Assembly: GCF_900115055.1 (NCBI RefSeq)
Contig: NZ_FOVD01000003.1
Span: forward strand, 372,001 to 436,000
Source of the DNA: Chryseobacterium oleae
GTDB lineage: Bacteria > Bacteroidota > Bacteroidia > Flavobacteriales > Weeksellaceae
Direction: 5' to 3'
DNA length: 64,000 nucleotides
Below are positions 40,999-49,089 of this stretch, piece by piece. The stretch's first letter is position 1, and every line of letters starts with the position of its first letter. Under the pieces are notes generated by a model that worked only from the letters and a program-made list of their open reading frames with translations, made no database searches and was not told where the DNA came from. The translations under genes were made by a program, and so were the position numbers.

Positions 40999-42695
40999 TT
41001 AGGTGAGATCAAACTTCATTAAATCATCAAGATCCTTTAACAAAGGGTTTTTTTCAATAAATTTTTCGAAAATTTTTCTTTTGGTCACCACTTCGATCTT
41101 GAGACTATCGAAATCTCTCTGATAATCCACCTCAATAGCATGGTTATGAACCTTTGTTTTGAAATGGTTAAAGAATTCTCCTGCTATTTTGTCAAATTCC
41201 ACTTTGGCAGAATCTGAAGGATATAACACTTTAATGGTATGTTCTCCTGACTTGACCAGCTTAAATGCTTTTACGGCATTAAAAATAAAGCTGTTTCTTT
41301 TCTGCAGCTGTTTGAGCATAAGGTTCCATTCCATCTGCAGATCTGTTTCCGTGAAATGGTTCTGGGGAAGGTTTTCAGTTCTTACGACTACGGTTTCTTC
41401 TTTTACTTCTTTCTCTTCTTTATTCAGAAAAGAATTAATACTGAAGCCTGAAGAGACGCCCTGTCTTGATAAAGGTTTTGTGGTTTTTACAGTGTTTTCC
41501 TGAACAGGCTCAGGTTGCTGAACAGTTTTCTCTGCTACGGGTTCTTTTTTCACCGGAGCTTTTTCCGGGATCTTCACTTCCTGTTTCTCACTGAGAAACG
41601 GGGCCAGTATTAAGAACTTTTTTTTTTAGTATCGCCTAAATTAGCTGTCAGGGAAGACAGCTGCATCAATGCAATTTCTACTGTAAGTCTTGGATTCTTA
41701 GAATTCTTATAATTGATATCCGCATGATTGCAGATCTCGACGGCGTCGATGAGCTGCTGGGCATTCCATTTCTGGCTCTGCTCCACGAATTTCACCTTCG
41801 TCCGCTCCCCTACTTCTATTAGTTCTATAGTCTTTGCATTCTGGGCCATCATCAGATCTCTGAAGTGATTTCCTAAGCCTGCAATGAAAATATGGGGATC
41901 GAAGCCTTTTTTCACAATATCATTAAAGGCGAAAAGCACTTCGGGAATTTTGTTTTCTTTGGCCAGATCCACGATATTGAGATACTGGTCATAATCCAGA
42001 ATGTTCAGGACTTCGGCAGCTTTAGCCAGCGTAATATTTTTCTGGGAAAAGGTGGAAAGCCTGTCAAAAATGGAAAGCGCATCTCTTAAAGCACCATCGG
42101 CTTTCTGAGCGATCAGATAAAGCGCATCATCTTCGTACTGGATATTTTCTTTTTGGGCTATATTTCTTAAATGTCCCTGAATATCTTCAATGGTAATTCT
42201 CTTGAAGTCGTAAATCTGACAACGCGATAAAATAGTCGGTATTATTTTGTGCTTCTCTGTAGTCGCCAAAATAAAAATAGCGTGTGCCGGCGGTTCTTCA
42301 AGTGTTTTAAGGAAAGCATTGAATGCCGCAGAAGACAGCATGTGCACCTCATCGATAATATAGACTTTATATTTACCTACCTGAGGCGCAAAGCGGACCT
42401 GATCTATCAGTTCCCTGATATCATCCACGGAATTGTTGGACGCCGCATCCAGTTCGTAGATGTTGTAGGCGAAGCCGTCTTCTGAAACAGAACCATCCTT
42501 TTCGTTGATCTTTCGGGCCAGAATTCTGGCACATGTCGTTTTACCCACACCCCTTGGGCCGCAGAAAAGTAAGGCCTGAGCCAGCTGATTTTCTCCAATA
42601 GCGTGTTCCAGCGTATCTGTAATATGAGACTGCCCTACTACAGTGTCAAACTGTTGGGGGCGATATTTTCTTGCAGATACGATAAAATTTTCCAT
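40999..42695 (-). CDS. dnaX: DNA polymerase III tau/gamma subunit, with a -1 frameshift site
   Basis: The zero frame (42695-41610) encodes 361 residues: clamp-loader AAA+ with GPRGVGKTT, IIDEVHMLSSAAFNA and ATTEKHKIIPTILSRC, ending GDTKKKSS. This is a gamma-like product. Slipping back one base on the A10 run (41618-41627) continues as KFLILAPFLSEKQEVKIPEK and on to 40999. The extension supplies the tau C-terminal domain (ETDLQMEWNLMLKQLQKR; FEKFIEKNPLLKDL), for 565 residues in total. A 7-bp stem-loop follows 15 bases downstream. Both products fit the gamma/tau pairs of other bacteria. A sequencing error in the homopolymer is the alternative. Confidence 0.88.
41580..41602 (-). promoter_or_regulatory. 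Stem-loop downstream of the dnaX slippery run
   Basis: In the mRNA GUUUCUC, loop AGU, GAGAAAC pair perfectly, with two further C-G pairs outside one mismatch. It begins 15 bases after the A10 run, a candidate frameshift stimulator. Confidence 0.55.
41618..41627 (-). other. A10 slippery sequence in dnaX
   Basis: Ten A residues in the coding strand (ACT then A10 then GTT). Zero frame reaches TAA two codons later; the -1 frame stays open for about 200 codons. It resembles the A-run slippage sites of E. coli and Thermus dnaX. Confidence 0.75.
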
Positions 42696-42699
42696 TGGT

Positions 42700-42707
42700 C
42701 AAAAATA
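42700..42707 (-). promoter_or_regulatory. Promoter -7 box for dnaX
   Basis: TATTTTTG on the minus strand is followed by only ACCA before the ATG at 42695. The mRNA should be leaderless or nearly so. Confidence 0.55.
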
Positions 42708-42792
42708 AGAAATATAGTTTTAATCTGAAAATTAAAAGTTTTCAAATATCAACAAAAACTGATTTTCGGTAAGATTGGAAAACTTTTAATCA

Positions 42793-43425
42793 TTAATCTT
42801 TCTTCTGGTAGGCAAATTCTATAAGATCCACAATAGCTTTTTCTATTTCAGATCTACCTTCATCACTCTTCATATCAAGGCCACAAAACTCACTTGCATT
42901 ATAAGCCGGATACAGGTTCAGATAATAAGCTCCTGAAACAATTAAAGCAATAATAGCTCTAAATCTCTTCGCACCCTCTCCAAAGTAAGGATCTGTAACG
43001 TTTCCGAACAGGTCAGCACCTACAGCTTCTCTCTGTTCTACCAGTTTACGAAGAATAGGTTTGCTTTCAGAAAGTTCCCAAAGAATAATTTTCTGAAGTT
43101 CTTTATTTTTCTTCAGACTCTCAAACTGCATGAGAATTCCCTGGGTCAGAGCTTCCTTACCTTTAGAAGACACCTGTTCTTCTTTAATGTCCGGACTGAA
43201 CTTACTCCAATAATCCTGAGATTTTATATATTCGTCAATCAGTTTATCTGTACTTCCAAAGTACTCATAGATAAGCTTTTTGTCGAAACCGGCTACTGCG
43301 GCGATCTTACTTACTTTAAGACCTGAGTATCCTTTTACTCTCAAAATTTTTCCAACTGCTGCAAGCAGTTTTTGTTTTGTTTTTTCCTTGTCCCTAATGG
43401 GCCCTTGCACTACTTTTCTAGGCAT
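42793..43425 (-). CDS. TetR/AcrR-family transcriptional regulator
   Basis: A 210-residue protein. The N-terminal HTH (KQKLLAAVGKILRVKGYSGL, VSKIAAVAGFDKKLIYEYFGS, TDKLIDEYI) is TetR-type; the C-terminal ligand domain is not assignable. It begins 6 bases after the stop of the alpha-oxoamine synthase, so the two are co-transcribed. It may monitor sphingolipid/sulfonolipid or fatty-acid status, which is inference from the neighbour only. Confidence 0.88.
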   Translation of the reverse strand: MPRKVVQGPIRDKEKTKQKLLAAVGKILRVKGYSGLKVSKIAAVAGFDKKLIYEYFGSTDKLIDEYIKSQDYWSKFSPDIKEEQVSSKGKEALTQGILMQFESLKKNKELQKIILWELSESKPILRKLVEQREAVGADLFGNVTDPYFGEGAKRFRAIIALIVSGAYYLNLYPAYNASEFCGLDMKSDEGRSEIEKAIVDLIEFAYQKKD

Positions 43426-43431
43426 AATTTA

Positions 43432-44688
43432 TTATTTTTTCGCAATATGCATTTTTTTATTTATATCATCAAATACATTGAGTGTTTTATCAAGATGTTC
43501 TTTGTTGTGTCTTGCTGTCACACTCATTCTGATGCGCGCGTCTTTTCTCGCTACTGCAGGATACATAATAGGGTTTGTATAGACTCCTTTTTCTATTAAT
43601 ATCCTTCCGATATCCCACATTTTACTCTGGTCTCCTATTTTCACAGGAATGATTGCTGAACAAGTGATACCGGTATCCAGACCAAGATCGTCAAGACCTT
43701 TTTTGAAATAATTGATATTATCCCAAAGTCTTTCTCTCCAGATCGGTTCTTCATCAATCAAATCGATAGCTTTAACTATTCCTGCGGAAGAAGGTGGCGC
43801 TGTTGCTGAGAAAATCTGTTGTCTGGATTGGAATTTAAGGAATGATGCTATTTTTTTATTGGTAATCACATATCCTCCCAGGTTACCAAAAGTTTTACTG
43901 AATGTGCCGGTAATGAAATCCACTTTATCCATTAATCCGGGATCTTCAAGACTTCCTCTACCGGTTTGTCCCAAAATCCCTACCCCATGCACATCGTCTA
44001 CCATAAGATAGGCATTATACTTTTTCACGAGGTCATATATCTCACTAATGCGCGAAGTGTCGCCATCCTGAGAATATACTCCATCCACTACAACAAGTTT
44101 CGTACGGTACGTATTTTCAGATATCTTCAAAATGTGTTCCAAAGCTTCCAAATTATTGTGCGGAAATGTTTTTTTATTTGTAAAAACACATCCTTCATGT
44201 ACGCTGGCGTGTACGGCCATGTCTAAAATAGCGATATCTTCCTTCTGCATCAAGATTTGTAAAGTGGCACTGTTAGCGGTATATCCGGTGGTAAAGATAA
44301 CTGCTTCTTCCTCTTCTCTGCCAAAAAATCCTGCTATTTTTCTTTCTAAAGCATTATGATAATCAAAATACCCCCCGATCAGCGGTGTAGCTCCTGTTCC
44401 TGTTCCGTATTTTTCAATTCCATCGATGGCTGCCTGTTTTACTTTCGGGTGCTGTGTAAATCCTAAATAATCGCTGGATACAAAACTTACATATTCTTTG
44501 TTCTGATTTGCAATATTAATGTTTAATGTTGCATTGGTTCCTGACATATTTTTCAGTCTGTAATTCATGTGACCTTTAGCTGTCATGTGGTCCAGGAATT
44601 CATAAAAATAGTTCGCTCTTTGAGCAATATCATAATCTGCAATATTCTCAAAGTCTTTAAAAGTTGCTGTTTCAAAATCGATACTCAT
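43432..44688 (-). CDS. Alpha-oxoamine synthase (serine/cysteate palmitoyltransferase-like)
   Basis: A 418-residue PLP enzyme. SSDYLGFTQHPKV, GTGATPLIGGYFDYHNALE, DDVHGVGILGQTGRGS and the PLP-lysine segment GTFSKTFGNLGGY place it with serine palmitoyltransferase, KBL and AONS. No biotin genes adjoin it. Chryseobacterium and relatives make sphingolipids and sulfonolipids (capnoids), so condensation of serine or cysteate with a fatty acyl thioester is the likely reaction. Which amino acid is used cannot be read from the sequence. The 5' leader (44689-44735) has repeated ACTAACA words. Confidence 0.85.
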   Translation of the reverse strand: MSIDFETATFKDFENIADYDIAQRANYFYEFLDHMTAKGHMNYRLKNMSGTNATLNINIANQNKEYVSFVSSDYLGFTQHPKVKQAAIDGIEKYGTGTGATPLIGGYFDYHNALERKIAGFFGREEEEAVIFTTGYTANSATLQILMQKEDIAILDMAVHASVHEGCVFTNKKTFPHNNLEALEHILKISENTYRTKLVVVDGVYSQDGDTSRISEIYDLVKKYNAYLMVDDVHGVGILGQTGRGSLEDPGLMDKVDFITGTFSKTFGNLGGYVITNKKIASFLKFQSRQQIFSATAPPSSAGIVKAIDLIDEEPIWRERLWDNINYFKKGLDDLGLDTGITCSAIIPVKIGDQSKMWDIGRILIEKGVYTNPIMYPAVARKDARIRMSVTARHNKEHLDKTLNVFDDINKKMHIAKK

Positions 44689-44696
44689 CCTTAATG

Positions 44697-44733
44697 TTAG
44701 TGTTAGTTGTTAGTGTTTATGTTAGTTGTTTGA
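44697..44733 (-). repeat. ACTAACA direct repeats in the oxoamine synthase leader
   Basis: Five near-copies of (A)ACTAACA on the minus strand between the -7 box and the ATG. They may affect translation or vary in copy number. Confidence 0.6.
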
Positions 44734-44738
44734 AGAAA

Positions 44739-44746
44739 CAAATATA
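44739..44746 (-). promoter_or_regulatory. Promoter -7 box for the oxoamine synthase operon
   Basis: TATATTTG on the minus strand, exact consensus, 51 bases before the ATG. Confidence 0.6.
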
Positions 44747-45105
44747 TGATTATTTAAAGCTTGTAAAATCTATCTATTATATTAAATATTATACAGTATA
44801 TAAGACATTTGACCTTATGATCTGATAATCAAATTACTTTACTTATCCATACATCTATTGTGTGTTTCAATGGTTGGTTATTTTTTTACTGAACCTAAAT
44901 TTAACAAAAAAAAGACAACAATAAATCACTATTCATATATAAATCACAAAAAAAAGACAAATGTTTTCACAATTGTCTCATTACTAAAATATTATTTTTC
45001 AAAATTAATCTTCAGGTGTTAAAATTTCTTAAAATCACCAGGTTCAAAAATGCCTTTTGCCTACTTTGATTAAGTATTTTTCCGAAAATTTAGATGAATT
45101 TTCCA
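44747..45105. other. AT-rich spacer, nothing recognised
   Basis: It contains homopolymeric A stretches and no open frame, strong hairpin or repeat that I can identify. Confidence 0.6.
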
Positions 45106-45462
45106 TCAGATTGATCTGCTGTTCTTTCGGAATGTTCCCGGTGTGGTACCTGTCATCTTTTTAAAGAACTTGGAGAAATTGGAAGGATCATAAGTAAACA
45201 CCCTTGCAATTTCAGCGATAGAATGATGAGAATCTATAATCATGATCTTCGCTTCATGAATGATTTTCTCATCATAAAAGTAACAGGGATGCTGGCCTTT
45301 CTCTTTTTTGATGGTATCCGTAAGATGGGTATGGGAAACAGCCAGGTGCTTGGCAATTTCATTAAGCTCCATAAATTCAGAAACTGATCCTGAAAGCACC
45401 TCCTGAATATGCTTATCCAGAAAAGCAAAATACTGCATCGTTATCTCTTCGCTTCTTTTCAT
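45106..45462 (-). CDS. Small AraC-type DNA-binding protein
   Basis: 118 residues that are essentially a bare AraC/XylS double HTH: ELNEIAKHLAVSHTHLTDTI for the first helix-turn-helix and SIAEIARVFTYDPSNFSKFF, then KKMTGTTPGTFRK, for the second. No ligand-binding domain is present. It could be a constitutive regulator or one controlled by its own level. The targets are unknown; its neighbour on the same strand upstream is a LuxR-type regulator 111 bases away. Confidence 0.85.
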   Translation of the reverse strand: MKRSEEITMQYFAFLDKHIQEVLSGSVSEFMELNEIAKHLAVSHTHLTDTIKKEKGQHPCYFYDEKIIHEAKIMIIDSHHSIAEIARVFTYDPSNFSKFFKKMTGTTPGTFRKNSRSI

Positions 45463-45573
45463 TTCGTTATCATCATTGGTTTATAGTAAAATATTAATCC
45501 ATAAATTTAAAGATAAGAATAAAAAAAGCATGGTGAACTTTTCGGATATTTAAAATAAGCCTCTGCTCAGTTC

Positions 45574-46317
45574 TTAATGAAAACTGTCTTTAAAAGCTTG
45601 CACGGAATTCTTCACTTTCAGCTTTTCAAGGATATTCTGGCGGTGTCTGCTTACTGTATTGATGCTTATTGAAAGAAATTCCGCGATCTCTTTACTGGCA
45701 TAGCCCTCCCCTACATATGTTAAAATTTCGAGTTCTCTTTTGGAAAGAATGTTTTGATAATCCAGTTTGTCCTTAACCATCACTTCTCCTTTGACGGTAT
45801 TGATGATCATAAAATCTGAAATCAGCGGCTGTGTCTGAACCAGTGCCGTATGATAAAGGCAAAGCGCAAATCTCAGCTTTCCGTTATCCGGCGAATAGAC
45901 ATAGAACATTCGGTGTTTTACCAGCCTGTATTCGTCGTTTTTATCCTTCATCCTGATTTTTGAAAGGACGCAATAGTCTGCCCGGAGTTCCGGATCAATA
46001 GAATCCATCAGTTCGTAAAACATCAGTTCATGGATATATTTTTTAAGACGATCATCCGGGTGGATTTTCTTAATAATCTCCTCTTCCCAGATGGAATTGA
46101 TTTCTGCAGGATTTTCTTCCATACTTAAGCCCAGCTCCACCGCAGCCTTCGATTTGTACACATAGCTCTTATCAGCCTGCATATCGCTCAAGACCGAGAC
46201 CGCCCCTTCCATCTGCATGTACACCAATGCCCTCTGCTTATATACTTCTATATCAAGCTGGCATTTTACGGCCGTTTTATCCAGAAGGCGACTGTTCAGT
46301 TTGTCTATGATCTCCAT
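45574..46317 (-). CDS. PAS-like/LuxR-type transcriptional regulator
   Basis: A 247-residue protein. The C-terminal domain (LSKRELEILTYVGEGYASKE, IAEFLSISINTVSRHRQNIL) is a LuxR/GerE HTH. The N-terminal 170 residues (IWEEEIIKKIHPDDRLKKYI and RLVKHRMFYVYSPD) resemble a PAS sensor, as in many Chryseobacterium orphan regulators. There is no receiver domain. It is divergent from the DUF1349 gene, a possible target. Confidence 0.82.
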   Translation of the reverse strand: MEIIDKLNSRLLDKTAVKCQLDIEVYKQRALVYMQMEGAVSVLSDMQADKSYVYKSKAAVELGLSMEENPAEINSIWEEEIIKKIHPDDRLKKYIHELMFYELMDSIDPELRADYCVLSKIRMKDKNDEYRLVKHRMFYVYSPDNGKLRFALCLYHTALVQTQPLISDFMIINTVKGEVMVKDKLDYQNILSKRELEILTYVGEGYASKEIAEFLSISINTVSRHRQNILEKLKVKNSVQAFKDSFH

Positions 46318-46359
46318 AAATGGTTATTTATCAGTATTGGCAGAATATAGGTTTAGTTT

Positions 46360-46367
46360 TACTTTTG
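46360..46367 (+). promoter_or_regulatory. Promoter -7 box for the DUF1349 gene
   Basis: TACTTTTG, exact consensus, with TTG at 46337-46339 at the -33 position (20-base spacer), 32 bases before the ATG. Confidence 0.6.
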
Positions 46368-46399
46368 CTAAAGTAATAATTTACGCCCAGCTAAAGAGA

Positions 46400-47047
46400 A
46401 TGAAGAAAATCGTTTTAAGCTTCTGTGCTGTATTATGGGTCCAGACGGCCTTTGCACAGACATTGGAAAAGATGAATTGGTTTAATGAACCTGAAAAATG
46501 GGAGATCAAAAACAACAGTTTATCGATGTCCGTCACCCCGCAGAGTGATTACTGGAGAATTTCCCATTATGGATTTACAGTAGATGATGCCCCCTTTTAC
46601 TATACCACTTACGGTGGAGAATTTGAAGCCAAAGTAAAGATCAGTGGTAATTACAAAGCCAGATTTGATCAAATGGGGCTCATGCTGAGAACAGATGAAA
46701 AAAACTATATAAAAGCCGGCATCGAATTCGTAGACGGAAAATACAATCTCAGCACCGTCGTTACCCATGGAACCAGTGACTGGAGTGTCATTACATTAGA
46801 CAAAATCCCGTCTGCCGTCTGGATCAAAGCAGTCCGGAGGCTTGATGCTGTGGAAGTATTCTATTCTTTTGATGACAAAAATTATACGATGATGCGCAAC
46901 GCCTATCTTCAGGACAATACTCCGGTGATGGTAGGCTTAATGGCGGCATGTCCGGATGGAAACGGCTTTACAGCAGTTTTTGAAGGTTTCAAAGTAAAAC
47001 ACCTTCCCGACCAACGCAGGCTGAAATGGCTTGAAAATAATCAATAG
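46400..47047 (+). CDS. DUF1349 family exported protein
   Basis: A 215-residue protein with a signal peptide (MKKIVLSFCAVLWVQTAFA). The concanavalin-like DUF1349 fold is indicated by NEPEKWEIKNNSLSM, DQMGLMLRTDEKNYIKAGIE, FVDGKYNLSTVVT and FTAVFEGFKVKHL. Members resemble yeast regulator of Ty1/enolase family proteins and glycan-binding laminin-G-like domains; the function is unknown. It was started at the ATG at 46400 for the signal peptide. Confidence 0.82.
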   Translation: MKKIVLSFCAVLWVQTAFAQTLEKMNWFNEPEKWEIKNNSLSMSVTPQSDYWRISHYGFTVDDAPFYYTTYGGEFEAKVKISGNYKARFDQMGLMLRTDEKNYIKAGIEFVDGKYNLSTVVTHGTSDWSVITLDKIPSAVWIKAVRRLDAVEVFYSFDDKNYTMMRNAYLQDNTPVMVGLMAACPDGNGFTAVFEGFKVKHLPDQRRLKWLENNQ

Positions 47048-47086
47048 CGATTGAATCTTTATTCAATATACAGTCAATTTTTATTC

Positions 47087-47111
47087 ACCTCCCACTTTGG
47101 GAGGTTTTTTG
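47087..47111 (+). terminator. DUF1349 gene terminator
   Basis: ACCTCCC, loop ACTTT, GGGAGGT, then TTTTT. Confidence 0.85.
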
Positions 47112-47216
47112 TTTTTAATTTAATTCGAATACAAATGGAAATGATAAATAATATGTATAGTTTTCGAAGCAAATCAACTTTATTTTTTCAACTTCATTGA
47201 TTATTTTTTTTAATTC

Positions 47217-47273
47217 ACGCAGATGATACAGATTTTTACTTTTATTAATCTGCTATATCATATCATCTGCGGG
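47217..47273. repeat. Short CGCAGAT-type palindromic element
   Basis: CACGCAGATGATACAGATT and AATCTGCTATATCATATCAT followed by CTGCGGGAG form inverted ends. The same end type caps the chimeric element at 20463. Confidence 0.55.
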
Positions 47274-47337
47274 AGCTGATTAATTTTGTTTAATCTACAA
47301 TTTTTGCGTCTGAATCGAAAAGTTGAGCTCAGTGATG

Positions 47338-47376
47338 ACAAAAAAAAATCCGGATACTAAAAAAGCATTCCGGACT
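47338..47376 (-). terminator. Minus-strand terminator without an obvious gene
   Basis: TCCGGA arms (47348-47353 and 47368-47373) are followed by nine T on the minus strand. The only frame it could serve is the 26-codon one at 47424-47504. Confidence 0.55.
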
Positions 47377-47423
47377 GATTAGAATATAAAAAGGCATGTA
47401 TAAAGCTCAAATTAAAAGAGATC

Positions 47424-47504
47424 CTACGAAGCATTGAAACCGCTTTCTCTTTGGATGTAAAAGGCTGAAATCATATGAGGGAACAGGTCATTCAGCCATT
47501 GCAT
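47424..47504 (-). pseudogene. Very short frame, probable gene remnant
   Basis: 26 codons (MQWLNDLFPHMISAFYIQRE, then SGFNAS) on the minus strand, with protein-like composition and a terminator 50 bases downstream. An overlapping 11-codon frame (MNSKSTDAMAE) is in another phase. It is likely the eroded end of a lost gene. Confidence 0.3.
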
Positions 47505-47926
47505 CTGTGCTTTTAGAATTCATCTGACTGGTTATTTCAATTCAATAAAAATCTAAATTCTGAATTTTTAAAGCCGCAGCCCAAAAATAGTATTCTTCAA
47601 TCTGTTAACGAAATAAAACAGGTAGAATAATATTTCACCACCTGTAGAATAAAACCTACAACCTTTTGATGATATCGGCCTGTTTAATAGATAAAATCGT
47701 CATCAAATTATCTCACAGTATGATAATTTATGCGTATAAAATCACTAATTTTACACCATAAACCAAATCTGTTTAAAAACAAAAACACATAACACGAAAA
47801 TATTTAATGAAAGAAAATTATATTCAGTTATTCCCCACACTTAAAAAAACTTCGACTTGTACAATGACTATTATTAATACACTTCCGTCCTAATCATCCG
47901 GAAAACATAGATCATTTTATAGAGTT

Positions 47927-48304
47927 ATGAAGGCTTGGACATTGTTTTCTGTCATTTTGTTTCCGGACATTTTCAGACAACGTCATACTTCCGCGGAACA
48001 TGATAACAGCAACGGACTTTTGCAAAAGAAGGCAAAAACCATTGCTGAAACTTGGTATAAACCCATCTCTTGTTCCGGCAAACGGGCCCAAACAGCTTTC
48101 ACCACCATCAGAAACCATCAAAAACTAATTATAATAACCGCCGATACGGAAGCGGAAATGTCTGCCGAACAGATCTTTGACTACACCAGTCTGCCTGGAG
48201 TCATTCATCTGGTCAGAAAAATTAATGCAAAAATTAATTTCAGGCCTTGTCATTCCGCCGGAACTATCGTTGAAACTACTCTTATTAATGCCTATTTTTT
48301 ATGA
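47927..48304 (+). CDS. Hypothetical protein overlapping a response regulator; possible decayed sensor kinase
   Basis: A 125-codon frame whose stop overlaps the ATG of the response regulator (ATGA). The C-terminal stretch (GVIHLVRKINAKINF, then SAGTIVETTLI) loosely recalls the end of a histidine-kinase ATPase domain (G-x-x-L...GTxV). The N-terminal half (ILFPDIFRQRHTSAEHDNSN) resembles nothing. Because sensor kinases usually precede NarL-type regulators, I infer an eroded kinase gene; it may equally be a genuine small protein. Confidence 0.4.
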   Translation: MKAWTLFSVILFPDIFRQRHTSAEHDNSNGLLQKKAKTIAETWYKPISCSGKRAQTAFTTIRNHQKLIIITADTEAEMSAEQIFDYTSLPGVIHLVRKINAKINFRPCHSAGTIVETTLINAYFL

Positions 48305-48912
48305 ATGAACGAATCTTAATCGCGGATGACCACTATGTCGTAAGAGCAGGAACTGCTTTAGTGTTAGAGTCCGCTTATCCAAAGCTTACCATTGATTTCG
48401 CAGAAAATTATGAACAGGTACAGAAACATTTGTCTGAGCGTCATTATGACCTGATCCTTCTGGACATTGATATGCCAGGAACTCAGTATAAGAAAATGGT
48501 TACTGAACTTAAAAACATACAGGAAAGCCTGAAGATCCTTATATTTTCAGGACATGATAAAAACGTTGCCATCCAATATATCCGGGAAGGCGCTGAAGGC
48601 TATCTCAGCAAGCAAAGCACTGAAGAAGAGATCAGAGAAGCTGTAAAGTCCGTCATTCAAAAGGGGTATTATTATCCTGGCGAACTGATCGGACTTATCA
48701 TCCAGAATAAAAAGAGCAATCCTGCCGAAAAACTGTCAACCCGTGAATATGAAATCTTTACACTACTGGCGAGCGGCAACGGGAATCTTGAAATAGGAAA
48801 CAAGCTCGATATCCAGATGTCTACCGTGAGTACCTATAAAAAAAGAATTTTTCAAAAACTGAACATCAGCAATATTGCCGAGCTCATCAAAGTACATGAA
48901 ATGATGCATTAA
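48301..48912 (+). CDS. NarL/FixJ-type response regulator
   Basis: A 203-residue protein. The receiver domain (residues 4-120) has the acidic pair in ILIADDHYVVRAG, the phospho-acceptor Asp in LILLDIDMPG and the Lys in GYLSKQS. The LuxR HTH follows (LSTREYEIFTLLASGNGNLE, IGNKLDIQMSTVSTYKKRIF). The cognate kinase is not evident nearby apart from the doubtful overlapping frame upstream, so it may answer to a kinase elsewhere. Confidence 0.93.
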   Translation: MNERILIADDHYVVRAGTALVLESAYPKLTIDFAENYEQVQKHLSERHYDLILLDIDMPGTQYKKMVTELKNIQESLKILIFSGHDKNVAIQYIREGAEGYLSKQSTEEEIREAVKSVIQKGYYYPGELIGLIIQNKKSNPAEKLSTREYEIFTLLASGNGNLEIGNKLDIQMSTVSTYKKRIFQKLNISNIAELIKVHEMMH

Positions 48913-48935
48913 CCATCAGGAAATCAAAAGTTTAA

Positions 48936-48976
48936 AAAATTGGGACCGGAATCTCTCATGAGAAATCCGGTCCCGG
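48936..48976 (-). terminator. Long-stem terminator between convergent genes
   Basis: GGGACCGGA and TCCGGTCCC arms with inner CTCTCATGAGA. The T run is on the minus-strand side (CCCAATTTTTT), so it mainly serves the exported protein gene. Confidence 0.7.
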
Positions 48977-49089
48977 TACAAAAACAAGTTACTGATGTGA
49001 CTTCTCGGTCAGTTTCAGAGTATTTTTATATCTGTTTTTCTATCGTTAGTGTAAGTGTGTGTTTTTAGAATCGGACATGCAGATGATGA

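Larger units (their letters stand above)
47048..47926. other. Long spacer with repeat and gene debris
   Basis: In order it holds the DUF1349 terminator, a CGCAGAT-type element, an orphan minus-strand terminator and short frame, direct repeats around CACCTGTAGAATAAAACC (47637-47657) and a 28-codon + strand frame (47807-47893, MKENYIQLFPTLKK). No intact gene is present. Confidence 0.55.

Noticed and set aside
40999..41577. A separate 192-residue gene starting at the GTG/Met at 41577
   Set aside because: It is the C-terminal domain of dnaX in the -1 frame. The frame is open back to the A10 run and the segment makes sense only as the tau extension.
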